Shown: positions 1-8,347 of the stretch, one piece after another | Numbering within the stretch: the first letter of the stretch is position 1 | Layout of the letters: each line of letters starts with the position of its first letter | Source: Streptomyces ardesiacus | GTDB taxonomy: Bacteria > Actinomycetota > Actinomycetes > Streptomycetales > Streptomycetaceae | Length of the DNA: 64,000 nt | Direction: 5' to 3' | NCBI RefSeq assembly: GCF_003112575.1 | Contig: NZ_BEWC01000001.1 | Coordinates: 1,302,001 to 1,366,000 of the forward strand | Notes under the pieces: generated by a model | What the model saw: the letters and a program-made list of their open reading frames with translations, nothing else | Database searches by the model: none | Told to the model about the DNA's origin: nothing | Translations under genes and position numbers: made by a program

Positions 1-175
1 AGGCCGTACGGAAGTTGCCGAACCCCAGCGAGGTGGGCGGGGCGAAGGGGTGCGCGAAAATCTCGTCGTTCGACTTGAAGGCCGACGCGAGGAAGTAGTA
101 CAGCGGGACGACGAGCAGCACCGCGTACGTCCACACCAGGATGTGGGCCGGGAGCCAGCGCTTGCCGAGCTTCAT
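1..175 (-). CDS. Sugar ABC transporter permease, MalG-like (partial, C-terminus beyond left edge)
   Basis: Only the first 58 codons are present; the rest lies off the left edge. The start reads MKLGKRWLPAHILVWTYAVL and leads into a hydrophobic first membrane segment (about residues 10-32), then a periplasmic stretch beginning SAFKSNDEIF, which is typical of the second permease (MalG/CUT1 type) of carbohydrate importers. A GGAG ribosome site lies 10 nt upstream of the ATG, and the gap to the upstream permease gene is only 14 nt. By position it is the third gene of a binding protein-permease-permease operon. The substrate cannot be told from this fragment. Confidence 0.85.
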   Translation of the reverse strand, partial: MKLGKRWLPAHILVWTYAVLLVVPLYYFLASAFKSNDEIFAHPFAPPTSLGFGNFRTA

Positions 176-189
176 CAGTGCTGCTCCGA

Positions 190-1131
190 TCAGTAGTTCT
201 GGCGGAAGACGCGGCGGATCGTCAGCAGCCCGACGAGTCCGGCCAGGAAGAGGAGGACCCCGACGGTCTGGCTGTAGCCGAGGTCGGCGGCGATGAACGC
301 CTTCTGGTAGACGAGGAAGGACAGCGTGGTGGACGAGGTGCCCGGACCGCCCTGCGTGAGCAGCAGCACGTGCTGTGCCGAGCCGAACAGCGTCCACAGG
401 AACTGGAGCATCGTCACGACGCCCACGTAGTCGCGGACGACGGGGAAGTGGACCGACCACATCGTCCGCCAGTGCCCCGCCCCGTCCAACTGGGCGGCCT
501 CACCCAGCTCGTCCGGCACACTGCCCAGCCGGGCGGCGAACAGTACGGCGGTGAAACCGATGCCGGCCCAGATGTCCAGGGCGATCAGACAGGCCAGGGC
601 CGTCGACGGCGAGGCCAGCCAGGCGTCGGCGAGGGAGCCGAGGCCGACGCTCTCCAGCCCTCCGTTGAGCAGACCGTCCGGGGACAGGGCCGCGTAGAAG
701 ACCATCGCCTTCGCGGGCGTGGAGATCAGCCCGGGGATGAAGAGCAGATAGCGGATGACCCTGTGTCCGGGCGGCCGTTGGGCGACGTAGTACCCCAGCA
801 TGAACGCGCAGACGATCATCACCGGGACGGCGACGGCCAGTTGGACCGCGGTGTTGCGGACCGCGTCCCAGAACACCGGGTCGTCCAGCACCGTCCGGAC
901 GTTGTCGAGCCCGGCGAAGGACACCGGCTGGAGCATGCCCGGCCAGTGCAGGGCCGCGATCACGAAGATGGCGAGCAGCGGCCCGACCATGAAGACCAGG
1001 TACCACACCAGCGCGGGCACCGCGAGGACGGTGCCGCCCTGCCGGGGCCGGCGCCCGGCCGGGGCGGGGGAGGCGGGCGGGGCGGACCTGCGGGCCGCGC
1101 TCCCGTCCGGCGTCGTCGTGAGCGTCGTCAT
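190..1131 (-). CDS. Sugar ABC transporter permease, MalF-like
   Basis: This 313-residue inner-membrane permease of a CUT1-type carbohydrate importer has a disordered Ala/Pro/Arg N-terminus (1-33) and a first membrane helix at about 36-60. About five further helices follow. The permease-ATPase coupling loop (EAA motif) is at residues 211-219 (EAAQLDGAG), with the usual Gly spacing. It follows the binding-protein gene by 85 nt and precedes a second permease by 14 nt, so the three form one transport operon. No ATPase is encoded here; Streptomyces importers of this type commonly share the MsiK ATPase encoded elsewhere. The sugar is unknown. Confidence 0.92.
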   Translation of the reverse strand: MTTLTTTPDGSAARRSAPPASPAPAGRRPRQGGTVLAVPALVWYLVFMVGPLLAIFVIAALHWPGMLQPVSFAGLDNVRTVLDDPVFWDAVRNTAVQLAVAVPVMIVCAFMLGYYVAQRPPGHRVIRYLLFIPGLISTPAKAMVFYAALSPDGLLNGGLESVGLGSLADAWLASPSTALACLIALDIWAGIGFTAVLFAARLGSVPDELGEAAQLDGAGHWRTMWSVHFPVVRDYVGVVTMLQFLWTLFGSAQHVLLLTQGGPGTSSTTLSFLVYQKAFIAADLGYSQTVGVLLFLAGLVGLLTIRRVFRQNY

Positions 1132-1216
1132 GCGGTGACTCCCGGAGTACGGGGGGAACGGGGGAGGGGGACGAGGGCGAAGCGGGCGGCGCCGCCGGCG
1201 CGGCGGGGGCGGCGGC

Positions 1217-2506
1217 TCATGCCGACCGGTACGCCGACTCCAGCGCGGCGCGCACGCGGGCCGCGCTGGTGCCCCGGGTGAACGAGGTGCTGGTCGCGGT
1301 GATCAGCGGCTGCGCGGCGGCGGGCGGCACGTACACGTCGGGCAGGAGCACCTGGCTCACCTCGGAGCCGAGCCGCTGGGCCGCCCCCACCAGCGGGAAG
1401 CCGGTGGAGACGGCGTCCGTGCGCAGGGCCATGTCCCGTCCGCTCTCCGTCACGAACCGGGCCACCGTGTCCTCGCGGTACATGAACCGCAGGAACTTCT
1501 CGACGTGCTCGATCTTGCGGACGCCGTTGGGGCTGATCCAGAAACCGATGAGGGTGTAGGCGCGGATGACGGTCGGACCGTCGTGCGCCGCACCGTCCGC
1601 GAGCGGCCAGCCGCCCACCTCCGTGTGCCGGGCCACCTTCTCGGGCACCTTGGCCAGGGCCGAGGACATCGCCGACTGCACGGCCGCCTCCTCGGTGTTG
1701 AACTGCGTCGTCATCGAGTCGGAGGTCAGCCCCTGGGCCTTGTCCGCGAAGACACCCGCGTCCCGCAGGTGCGTGAAGTACTCGATGCCCCGGCGCGCGC
1801 CGCGTCCCGAGAAGTCGCCCGTGGTGTAGACGTGCCGGGCCTCCTCCTGGGACAGGAACGTCTGGATGATCTGCGCCATCAGCTTCTGCCCGGTCCAGTC
1901 GTTGCCGCCCACGGTCACCGGGGCGATGCCCTTGGCGCGCAGTCTGCGGGCCGCGGCGATCAGCGCGTCCCCGGTCGTGGGGACCGCGTCGACCCCGGCC
2001 CGGTCGAGCAGGGCGCGGTTGTAGGCCACGGGCCAGTTGGTGGCGAAGTAGGGGAAGGCCCGGAGCCGGCCCTCGTCGTCGGTCCAGTCGGCCAGCGCGG
2101 CGGGCAGGACGCGCCCGCGCAGCCCCCAGTCGTCGAGGTAGGGCCGGACGTCGACGGTCGCGCCCACGTCCGTCCAGGCCAGCGTCTTGTCGTAGAGGTT
2201 GACCATCACGACGTCGGCCTCCTTGCGGGCCAGCCGCGAGGTCTCGTAGACCTGCGCGAGGTCGTCGCCGTTGACCAGGTTCTTGACCTTCACTCCCGGA
2301 TTCTCCTCGCGGAAACGGTCCACGGCCGCGAGGTAGGTGGGGGAGCCCGGCGCGGTGGTGCCGAGCTGGGTGTGGACGACGAGGGTGTCCGGGTCGGAGT
2401 CCGCCGACGCCAGCGACGAGCAGCCGGACAGAGCGGGCAGGGCCGCGGCCGCGGCCAGACCGGAACCGGCGGCGAGCAGGTCGCGCCGTGTCAGCGATGA
2501 GCGCAC
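1217..2506 (-). CDS. Extracellular sugar-binding lipoprotein of ABC importer
   Basis: This 429-residue solute-binding protein (SBP family 1) captures the sugar outside the membrane and passes it to the two downstream permeases. The start is a GTG with GGAG 9 nt upstream; it gives a signal peptide with a twin-arginine motif (LTRRDLL, residues 5-11) followed by a lipobox LSGC with Cys29, so it is probably a Tat-exported lipoprotein. The body has the expected pattern (VVHTQLG near the mature N-terminus, then FPYFATNWPVAYNR in the middle). It is first in the operon. A 15-bp inverted repeat lies 24-38 nt upstream of its start and probably binds the local regulator. Confidence 0.92.
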   Translation of the reverse strand: MRSSLTRRDLLAAGSGLAAAAALPALSGCSSLASADSDPDTLVVHTQLGTTAPGSPTYLAAVDRFREENPGVKVKNLVNGDDLAQVYETSRLARKEADVVMVNLYDKTLAWTDVGATVDVRPYLDDWGLRGRVLPAALADWTDDEGRLRAFPYFATNWPVAYNRALLDRAGVDAVPTTGDALIAAARRLRAKGIAPVTVGGNDWTGQKLMAQIIQTFLSQEEARHVYTTGDFSGRGARRGIEYFTHLRDAGVFADKAQGLTSDSMTTQFNTEEAAVQSAMSSALAKVPEKVARHTEVGGWPLADGAAHDGPTVIRAYTLIGFWISPNGVRKIEHVEKFLRFMYREDTVARFVTESGRDMALRTDAVSTGFPLVGAAQRLGSEVSQVLLPDVYVPPAAAQPLITATSTSFTRGTSAARVRAALESAYRSA

Positions 2507-2529
2507 AGGGGTGGTCTCCAACCAAGCGG

Positions 2530-2544
2530 TTAACGATTGGTTAA
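2530..2544. promoter_or_regulatory. Inverted repeat TTAAC-N5-GTTAA, likely operator of the sugar ABC operon
   Basis: The sequence TTAAC-GATTG-GTTAA is a perfect 5+5 inverted repeat just upstream of the binding-protein gene. Its size and position fit a LacI- or GntR-type repressor site controlling the operon. No regulator gene is visible inside the window; it may lie off the left edge. A second short palindrome (ACCTC-GT-GAGGT, 2552-2563) follows it. Confidence 0.45.
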
Positions 2545-2649
2545 TCGATGTACCTCGTGAGGTGCGAGGACCATATGGAGTGCGGGGACCACGGTCAAGG
2601 GGGTGGAGCGGGGAGATTGCGGACCCGGCGGGGGGCGCGAGCCGCCTGG

Positions 2650-3549
2650 TCAGGCCGTCGCGGCGGCCGGGACGGCCAGGCCCAGCCGGTCCGCCACGGC
2701 GGTGAGGGCCGGTCCCAGCGGGAGTGCGACCCGGGTGAGGGCCAGGCGGTCGCCGCGGGTGGCGTCGCGGTTGACGATCAGGACCGGCTTGCCCGCGTCG
2801 GCCGCCTGGCGGACGAAACGGAGGCCGGACATCACCGTCAGCGAGGAGCCCAGGACCAGCAGCGAGGACGCCGCCCGCACCAGCTCGCGGCAGTGCTCGA
2901 CGCGCCGCGGCGGCACGTTCTCGCCGAAGAAGACCACGTCCGGCTTGAGGACGCCGCCGCAGACCGCGCAGGGCACCACCTGGAAGTCCCCGACCTGCTC
3001 GTCGGTGAGGTCCGCGTCGCCGTCCGGGTTGATCCCGGCGGCCACCGGCGCGAAGCCCGCGTTGACCTCCTCCAGGCGCCGGGCGAGTTCGCCGCGCGGG
3101 CTGAAGGCGCCGCAGGACAGGCAGACGACCCGGTCCAGGCTGCCGTGGAGCTCCACGGCACCCTCGCTGCCCGCCGCCTGGTGCAGACCGTCGACGTTCT
3201 GGGTGATCACACCGGTCAGCAGACCGTGCCGCCCGAACGCCGCCACCGACCGGTGCCCCGCGTTGGGCCGGGCGCGGCCGAAGGTGCGCCAGCCGAGGTG
3301 ACTGCGCGCCCAGTACCGGCGGCGGGCCTCGGGCGAACCGGTGAAGTCCTGGTAGGTCATCGGCGTGTGGCGGCTCAGGCTGCCGCCCTCGCCCCGGTAG
3401 TCGGGGATGCCCGACTCCGTGGAGATGCCCGCCCCGCTGAGCACCAGCACCCCGCCGGCCCGCAGCGCCTCGGTGACGGGCGCGAGGTCCGTGGTGCCCG
3501 GCGGCAGATCGTCTCCCGGGGTCCAGCTCAGAGTGGGACGCATGCGCAT
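2650..3549 (-). CDS. NAD-dependent protein deacylase, Sir2 family
   Basis: This 299-residue sirtuin removes acyl groups from lysines using NAD+, giving nicotinamide and O-acyl-ADP-ribose. The NAD-binding motif GAGIS is at 39-43, QNVDGLH at 117-123, the catalytic His at 135 (ELHGS) and the zinc Cys pairs at 143/146 and 194/197. GSSLTV (234-239) closes the Rossmann fold. All catalytic and zinc residues are present, so an active enzyme is expected. The start chosen (MRMRPTL) has no strong ribosome site, and an ATG two codons downstream is possible. It stands alone, divergent from the phosphatase gene. Confidence 0.93.
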   Translation of the reverse strand: MRMRPTLSWTPGDDLPPGTTDLAPVTEALRAGGVLVLSGAGISTESGIPDYRGEGGSLSRHTPMTYQDFTGSPEARRRYWARSHLGWRTFGRARPNAGHRSVAAFGRHGLLTGVITQNVDGLHQAAGSEGAVELHGSLDRVVCLSCGAFSPRGELARRLEEVNAGFAPVAAGINPDGDADLTDEQVGDFQVVPCAVCGGVLKPDVVFFGENVPPRRVEHCRELVRAASSLLVLGSSLTVMSGLRFVRQAADAGKPVLIVNRDATRGDRLALTRVALPLGPALTAVADRLGLAVPAAATA

Positions 3550-3714
3550 GCGGCAAGGGTACGGAACGCGCCGCCGGACGGGACGGGGGCGGGGACGGGG
3601 GACGGGACGAGGGCCCGGACGGCTCGGCATGACCTTTTCGGTCCCGGGTGACAGACTTGCACTGTCCAGGGGCCGCAAGGCCCCGCCGGGAAGGCGGCCT
3701 GGCGGGAGTGGCCG

Positions 3715-4545
3715 ATGTTCCGCAAGCGTCCCGCACCTGACGGTGAAGAACTGCTCGCCCGGCTGGCCACGCTGACCACGCAGGCCAGGGAGCTGGCCGA
3801 GCTGCGGCGGTCCCAGGTGGAGCTGGCGATCGCCCTGCAGCGCGACATGCTCCCGGCGGACCTGCCCGCCATCCCCGGCGTCCGCCTGGCCGCGTGCTAC
3901 TCGCCCGCGTACGCCGGGCTCAACGTCGGCGGCGACTGGTACGACGCCTTCACCCTCCCCGACGGCCGCATCGGTCTCTCGGTCGGCGACGTCCAGGGCC
4001 ACGCCATCGACGCGGCCGCCTTCATGGGCCAGGTGCGGGTCGGCCTGCGGGCGCTCGCCTCCGTGACCAGCGAACCCGGCGACCTCCTGGCCTGCACCAA
4101 CGAACTGCTCCTCGCCCTCAACAAGGACCTGTTCGCCACCTGCACCTTCATGCGCTACGACCCGGCGAGCGGCCTGCTGGAGAGCGCCCGGGCCGGACAC
4201 GTCCCGTGCGTCCGGGCCACCGCGGACGGCCGGGCCGAGGTCTGCCGGGACGAGGGCGGGCCTCCCCTGGGCGTCCTGGAGGGCGCCGACTACCCGGTGA
4301 CCCGGTACCGGCTCGCCAGCGGGGGAGTCTTCGTCCTGGTCACGGACGGCGTGGTGGAGGGGCCGTCCCTGAGCGTCGACGACGGCCTGGAGCGGGTGGT
4401 GCGGCTGGCCGGTCTCGCCACCGCGGTCGGCATGGAGGCGCACGCCCTGGCGGCCGCCGTGCTCAAGAACGCCGAGCTGATCGGACACGAGGACGACGCG
4501 GCCGTGCTCGTCGTCGGCCACGACGGGCGCACCGTTACGCCGTAG
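3715..4545 (+). CDS. SpoIIE/PP2C-type serine phosphatase, RsbU-like
   Basis: This 276-residue protein has a short coiled N-terminal segment (11-45, with LQRDMLP at 41-47) and a PP2C/SpoIIE catalytic domain. Metal-binding acidic residues are visible in GGDWYD (72-77), GDVQGHA (91-97), TDGVVE (210-215) and GHEDDAAVL (257-265). The family dephosphorylates anti-sigma-factor antagonists in partner-switching circuits. There is no sensor domain in this protein. The adjacent membrane protein with a MASE1-type sensor region, 50 nt downstream on the same strand, is the natural candidate for a sensory partner; that link is inference. Confidence 0.88.
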   Translation: MFRKRPAPDGEELLARLATLTTQARELAELRRSQVELAIALQRDMLPADLPAIPGVRLAACYSPAYAGLNVGGDWYDAFTLPDGRIGLSVGDVQGHAIDAAAFMGQVRVGLRALASVTSEPGDLLACTNELLLALNKDLFATCTFMRYDPASGLLESARAGHVPCVRATADGRAEVCRDEGGPPLGVLEGADYPVTRYRLASGGVFVLVTDGVVEGPSLSVDDGLERVVRLAGLATAVGMEAHALAAAVLKNAELIGHEDDAAVLVVGHDGRTVTP

Positions 4546-4595
4546 GGCGGGACGCGGGGTCTCCTGCCTCGCCGACCCGGCGCCACCGGTGTCTG

Positions 4596-5576
4596 ATGGC
4601 TCCCGTGGTGGGTATCCGTGCATGGCCGCGACCGGTCCTCCTCGCCTGCGCGACGCTGCTGGTGGCCGGCGTCTACTACGCGGCGGGGCGGCTGGGGCTG
4701 TCGCAGCAGCTGACGGCCGACGGAGCGGTGGTCACGCCCATCTGGCCGCCCACCGGACTGGCGCTCGCCTGCCTGCTCCTGTTCGGGCCGTGGTGCGTGC
4801 CGGGCATCGCCCTCGGCGCGCTGCTGGTCGTCCTCTCCCTCGGCAACGCCGGACCCGAGACCGTCGGGATCGTGGCCGGCAACACCGCCGCCCCGGTCTG
4901 CGCGTGGCTGATGCTGCGCGCCGTGGGGTTCCGCCTGAGCCTGAGCCGCCTGCGGGACGGACTGGCGCTCGTCTTCCTCGGCGCCCTGGTGGCGATGCTG
5001 ATCAGCTCGGGAACCGGCGTCGGCATGCTCCTGGTGTCGGGCAAACTCCCCATGGAGCATCTGGGGATCGTCTGGCTGGCCTGGTGGGTCGGCGACGCCG
5101 TGGGCGTCGTGCTCGTCACCCCGCTGCTGCTCCTGCTGTACCGCGCCCGGCTGCCGCCCCCGTCCGCGCGCTGGGCCGAGGCCGCCGGGCTCACCGTCGT
5201 CGTGGGCGTCCTGGTGCCGCTGATCATGTACAGCTCGGTCAGCGTGATGTTCCTGACCTTTCCGATCCTCATCCTGACGGCGCTGCGCTTCCAGCTGGCG
5301 GGCGGCATCCCGTGCGCCCTGTTCGCCTCGGTGATGGCCACCGTCACGGCCCGGCAGGGCGCGGGCTCCTTCGGCAGGCTGACCGAGATCGAGACGATGG
5401 TGAAGCTCCAGGCGTTCAACGGGACGCTGGGGCTGACCGCGCTCCTGCTGTCCTCGGTGATCAGCGAACAGCTCAACACCAGACGGTCGGTGGAGCGGGC
5501 CTGCCAGGAACTGGTCGAGGCGCTCCAGCACCTGAACGCGGGCGGCCCCGGGACGCCCGGAGCGGACGCCCGGTGA
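4596..5576 (+). CDS. MASE1-domain integral membrane sensor protein
   Basis: The 326-residue protein is nearly all membrane: about eight hydrophobic helices from residue 10 to 295, with the MASE1-type signature VTPIWPPTGLALA near residues 45-57 and WWVGDAVGVVLVTP in the middle. MASE1 is a membrane sensor region normally fused to histidine kinase, cyclase or phosphatase domains. Here it ends with only a short helical tail (residues 295-326) and no output domain. The phosphatase gene 50 nt upstream lacks a sensor, so the two may form a split sensor-phosphatase. Ligand unknown. The ATG lies in GTGTCTGATGG without a strong ribosome site. Confidence 0.8.
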   Translation: MAPVVGIRAWPRPVLLACATLLVAGVYYAAGRLGLSQQLTADGAVVTPIWPPTGLALACLLLFGPWCVPGIALGALLVVLSLGNAGPETVGIVAGNTAAPVCAWLMLRAVGFRLSLSRLRDGLALVFLGALVAMLISSGTGVGMLLVSGKLPMEHLGIVWLAWWVGDAVGVVLVTPLLLLLYRARLPPPSARWAEAAGLTVVVGVLVPLIMYSSVSVMFLTFPILILTALRFQLAGGIPCALFASVMATVTARQGAGSFGRLTEIETMVKLQAFNGTLGLTALLLSSVISEQLNTRRSVERACQELVEALQHLNAGGPGTPGADAR

Positions 5577-5577
5577 T

Positions 5578-5605
5578 TCCGGCGGCGGGGGCCACCGCCG
5601 CCGGA
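5578..5605. terminator. Bidirectional stem-loop between convergent genes
   Basis: TCCGGCGGCGG pairs perfectly with CCGCCGCCGGA (11 bp) around a 6-nt loop, a few bases after the stop of the MASE1 gene and just before the stop of the convergent binding-protein gene. No U-tract follows, which is usual for actinomycete terminators. Confidence 0.7.
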
Positions 5606-5613
5606 GACGGACG

Positions 5614-6693
5614 TCAGAAGTCGTAGTCGTCGATGTTGCGGGAGTTGAAGACCGTCGGGTCGCCGAGGGTGATGACGCCGTTCTCGCCGAGCTTGAACCA
5701 GCCCATGTCGCCGGCCAGGAACATCTGCCCCTCCCGCCCGGTGATCTGCCCGGAGGCGAGGGCCACGGCGGCGTGACCGGCCAGCTCCCCGAGCTTGGCC
5801 GGGTCCCACAGCAGGAACGCCTCCACCGTGCCGTCCTCGATGTAGGGACGCATGTCGTTGGGCGCGCCGAGCCCCGTGAGCTTCACCTTGCCCTTGTACG
5901 ACGACTGGGACAGGTACTTCGCGGCGGCCTTGATCCCGTTGGTGGTGGGGGAGATGATCCCCTTCAGCTTCCCGTGCTTGCCGAGCAGCTTCTCGGCCTC
6001 CTGGTACGACTTCTCGGCCTCGTCGTCGCCGTAGGCGACCTCGACCAGCCGCATGTCCTTGTAGCGCGGGTCGGCCAGCTCCTCCTTGATGCTGCTGATC
6101 CAGGCGTTCTGGTTCGTCGCCGTCCGGGCGGCGGACAGGATCGCGATGTCGCCCTGGTAGCCGATCTGCTCACCGAGCAGTTCCAGCTGCCGTACGGCGA
6201 TGTCCTCGGCGCTCGCGGGCGAGACGAAGGCGTAGCGGCACTCCGGCTTCGTGTCGGAGTCGTAGGTGACGACCTTGACGCCCTCCTCCATGGCCTGCTT
6301 CAGGGCGTCGCACAGCGCGTCCGGGTCCAGGGCCGAGACGGCGATGGCGTCGACCTCCTGCTTGGTGAGGTCGTTGATGTGGGACACCTGCCCGGTGGCG
6401 TCGGCACCCTGGTCCGTGCCGACTTCCTTGAAGGTCGAGCCGAGGGACTTGACGGCGCGCTCCCCGCCCTGGTCGGCGACCGAGAAGTACGGCGTGTTGA
6501 CCTGCTTGGGAAGGAAGCCGACGGTGAGGCCCGTCCTGGTGGGGGCGTTGGGGGAGGCCTCGGCGTTCTTGGCGTTCGTCGCCGTGTCGCCGTCCGCCGG
6601 TGCGTCGCCCTCACCGCACCCGGCGGTGAGGAGACTGAGGGAGGACACGGCGGCTACGAGTACGGAGGCACGGCGTGCGGGGGTTCTGAGCAT
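5614..6693 (-). CDS. Sugar ABC transporter binding lipoprotein, rhamnose (RhaS)-type
   Basis: This 359-residue periplasmic-binding-protein-like lipoprotein has a signal peptide ending in lipobox LTAGC (Cys26), then a linker, then a type 1 (ribose/rhamnose) binding fold starting VGFLPKQVNTPYFS. DPDALCDAL, YDSDTKPECR and LWDPAKLGELAG are characteristic of the rhamnose/autoinducer-2 branch. Its usual partners (permeases and ATPase) are absent: the gene stands alone between a convergent membrane-protein gene and an MFS gene, with its own promoter. Either it feeds a transporter encoded elsewhere or it is a sensor. Rhamnose as ligand is family inference. Confidence 0.82.
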   Translation of the reverse strand: MLRTPARRASVLVAAVSSLSLLTAGCGEGDAPADGDTATNAKNAEASPNAPTRTGLTVGFLPKQVNTPYFSVADQGGERAVKSLGSTFKEVGTDQGADATGQVSHINDLTKQEVDAIAVSALDPDALCDALKQAMEEGVKVVTYDSDTKPECRYAFVSPASAEDIAVRQLELLGEQIGYQGDIAILSAARTATNQNAWISSIKEELADPRYKDMRLVEVAYGDDEAEKSYQEAEKLLGKHGKLKGIISPTTNGIKAAAKYLSQSSYKGKVKLTGLGAPNDMRPYIEDGTVEAFLLWDPAKLGELAGHAAVALASGQITGREGQMFLAGDMGWFKLGENGVITLGDPTVFNSRNIDDYDF

Positions 6694-6811
6694 GTGCTTC
6701 TTTCGCTGGGTCGACGTGCGGCGGTCGAAGACCGTTCACCAGGTGCGTTCAGCCGTGGCGGTCTTGCGGTTGCGCGCACGCGTGGGGCCGCCCGGGCGTG
6801 GGGCCGGGCAC

Positions 6812-6823
6812 TGAAAGGATTCA
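6812..6823. promoter_or_regulatory. Operator-like inverted repeat TGAA-AGGA-TTCA
   Basis: TGAA and TTCA flank AGGA, about 15 nt downstream of the -10 box of the promoter reading toward the rhamnose-type lipoprotein. This position suits a repressor of the DeoR or LacI class. No regulator gene is adjacent. Confidence 0.45.
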
Positions 6824-6838
6824 ATGGAGCTTGACGGG

Positions 6839-6867
6839 ACGTTAGGCACAAACGCCGTTGTGGTCAA
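6839..6867 (-). promoter_or_regulatory. Promoter of the rhamnose-type binding protein gene
   Basis: On the minus strand TTGACC (6867-6862) is followed after exactly 17 nt by TAACGT (6844-6839), a good vegetative-type promoter. Transcription would start near 6832, giving a leader of about 140 nt that contains the TGAA-N4-TTCA repeat. Confidence 0.6.
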
Positions 6868-6928
6868 TGCACTTGCGGGAAACAGTTGTTGGGGTCCGGC
6901 CCCGCGGACCTGCCCCTTCGGGGGTTGC

Positions 6929-8347
6929 TCAGGCCGGAGTGCGCGTGTCCGGCTCCGCCGCCCTGCCGAGCGTGCGGTCGAAGAGGGTGAGCAGCAGACC
7001 GAGCACGGCGGCGGCCAGCATCACCCAGGCGAGCCGGTGCAGGCCGCCGGTGTCCGCACGCTGCCCGAAGGAGGCGGCGGTCGCGGAGGAGGCGACCATC
7101 GAGCCGATGTAGGCGAAGGTGCGCAGCAGCCCGGCCGAGGAGGCGGTGCGCCCCGGATCGGCCTGGAAGTAGACGGAGTTCTGCAGGGCCAGGTTGTTCA
7201 GCCCCTGCGGGACGCCGAAGACCAGGGCCACCAGGAGCAGCGTCCACAGCGGGCTGTCCCCGCTCAGCGTGAGGATCAGCAGGCAGGCGACGATCTGCCC
7301 GGCCGCGCCGAGCAGCAGCTTCCCCCGCACACGCGTGCTGCGCCCCGACACGATCGAGACCGCGATCGCCAGCACGAACATGGGGATCTGCGCCAGACCG
7401 GCGTGGAAGGGCGTCAGGCCGAAGCCCTCCTCGGTCCACTGGGTGAAGCCGTAGAGGAAGGCGTACGCGACGGTGTAGGCGACCAGAGCCCGGCCGAAGG
7501 TGGCCAGCAGCGGGGTGTTGCCGCCGAGCACGCGCAGGTCGACGAAGGGGGTGGCGGCCCGCAGTTCCCGGACCGCGAACGCGGCCGCGGCGGCGGCCGA
7601 CAGCAGGAGCAGGTACCAGTCGCGCAGGTGGAGGTTCATCAGGAAGAGCAGCAGCGAGACGAGCATCGCGGCGAACAGGGCCATGCCGGGCAGGTCGAGG
7701 CGGGAGGCCAGGCCCCCGTGCCGGACGGGTCCGCCCGCCGGCCGTGTCCTGGGCAGCCGCAGCAGCCCCAGCAGTAAGGCCGCGAGGGCCAGGGGCACGT
7801 TCAGCGCGAAGGTGGCGCGCCAGCCGCCCACCGCGATCAGCAGGCCGCCCAGCAGCGGTCCGACGACGGCGATGGTCTGGTTGGCGACCGCCAGCGCGGT
7901 GAGCACCCCGCCGGGGCCGTCCCGCCCGGTGCGCTCGGCCTCGCTGCGGACCAGGGCCATCGCCGCGGGGTAGCCGGCGCAGGTGCCGAACCCGAGCAGG
8001 ACGCGGGCGCCGATCAGGACCCCCAGGCCGGGGGCGAGGGCGCCGACGGCGCCGGCGACGCCCACGAGGCCGGTGGCCAGGAGGAAGAGCCGGCGCGGCC
8101 CGAAGACGTCGATGAGCCGGCCGACGACGGGCTGGCCGAGCGACGTGGCCAGATAGAGCGCGGAGACGAGCCAGGCGGTCTGCGAGGCGGGCGCGCCCAG
8201 CGCCCTGCCGATCGGGACGAGGGCGACCGCGATGATCGTCGAGTTGACCGGGTTGAGCACCGAACCGAGCAGCATCGGCGGCAGCAGGCGGCGGTCGAAG
8301 GCGGGCTCCGCCGCGCCGGCCGCCGCGCCCGCCTTCGCCTCAGTCAC
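6929..8347 (-). CDS. MFS drug exporter (14-helix type) with a TTA codon
   Basis: This 472-residue major facilitator of the DHA2/EmrB-QacA type has about 14 membrane helices, VVGRLIDVFGPRRLFLL (motif A) near 75-91 and a motif C-like LLGGLLIAVGGWRATF near 163-178. Such proteins export antibiotics or toxic organics using the proton gradient. The gene starts within the last codons of the marR gene (8-nt overlap), so it is translated with its likely repressor. Codon 191 (7775-7777 on the plus strand) is TTA, the rare leucine codon read by the developmental tRNA of bldA in Streptomyces. I found no other in-frame TTA in the window. Confidence 0.9.
   Translation of the reverse strand: MTEAKAGAAAGAAEPAFDRRLLPPMLLGSVLNPVNSTIIAVALVPIGRALGAPASQTAWLVSALYLATSLGQPVVGRLIDVFGPRRLFLLATGLVGVAGAVGALAPGLGVLIGARVLLGFGTCAGYPAAMALVRSEAERTGRDGPGGVLTALAVANQTIAVVGPLLGGLLIAVGGWRATFALNVPLALAALLLGLLRLPRTRPAGGPVRHGGLASRLDLPGMALFAAMLVSLLLFLMNLHLRDWYLLLLSAAAAAAFAVRELRAATPFVDLRVLGGNTPLLATFGRALVAYTVAYAFLYGFTQWTEEGFGLTPFHAGLAQIPMFVLAIAVSIVSGRSTRVRGKLLLGAAGQIVACLLILTLSGDSPLWTLLLVALVFGVPQGLNNLALQNSVYFQADPGRTASSAGLLRTFAYIGSMVASSATAASFGQRADTGGLHRLAWVMLAAAVLGLLLTLFDRTLGRAAEPDTRTPA

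Noticed and set aside
178..1281. Long plus-strand reading frame opposite the sugar permease
   Set aside because: It has the Arg/Gly/Asp/Gln-rich composition of antisense frames in GC-rich DNA, and the minus-strand frame encodes a clear permease with membrane helices.
6929..8347. Plus-strand open frames across the MFS gene
   Set aside because: Low-complexity Arg/Gln/Gly translations with no domain; the minus strand encodes a clear 14-helix exporter.
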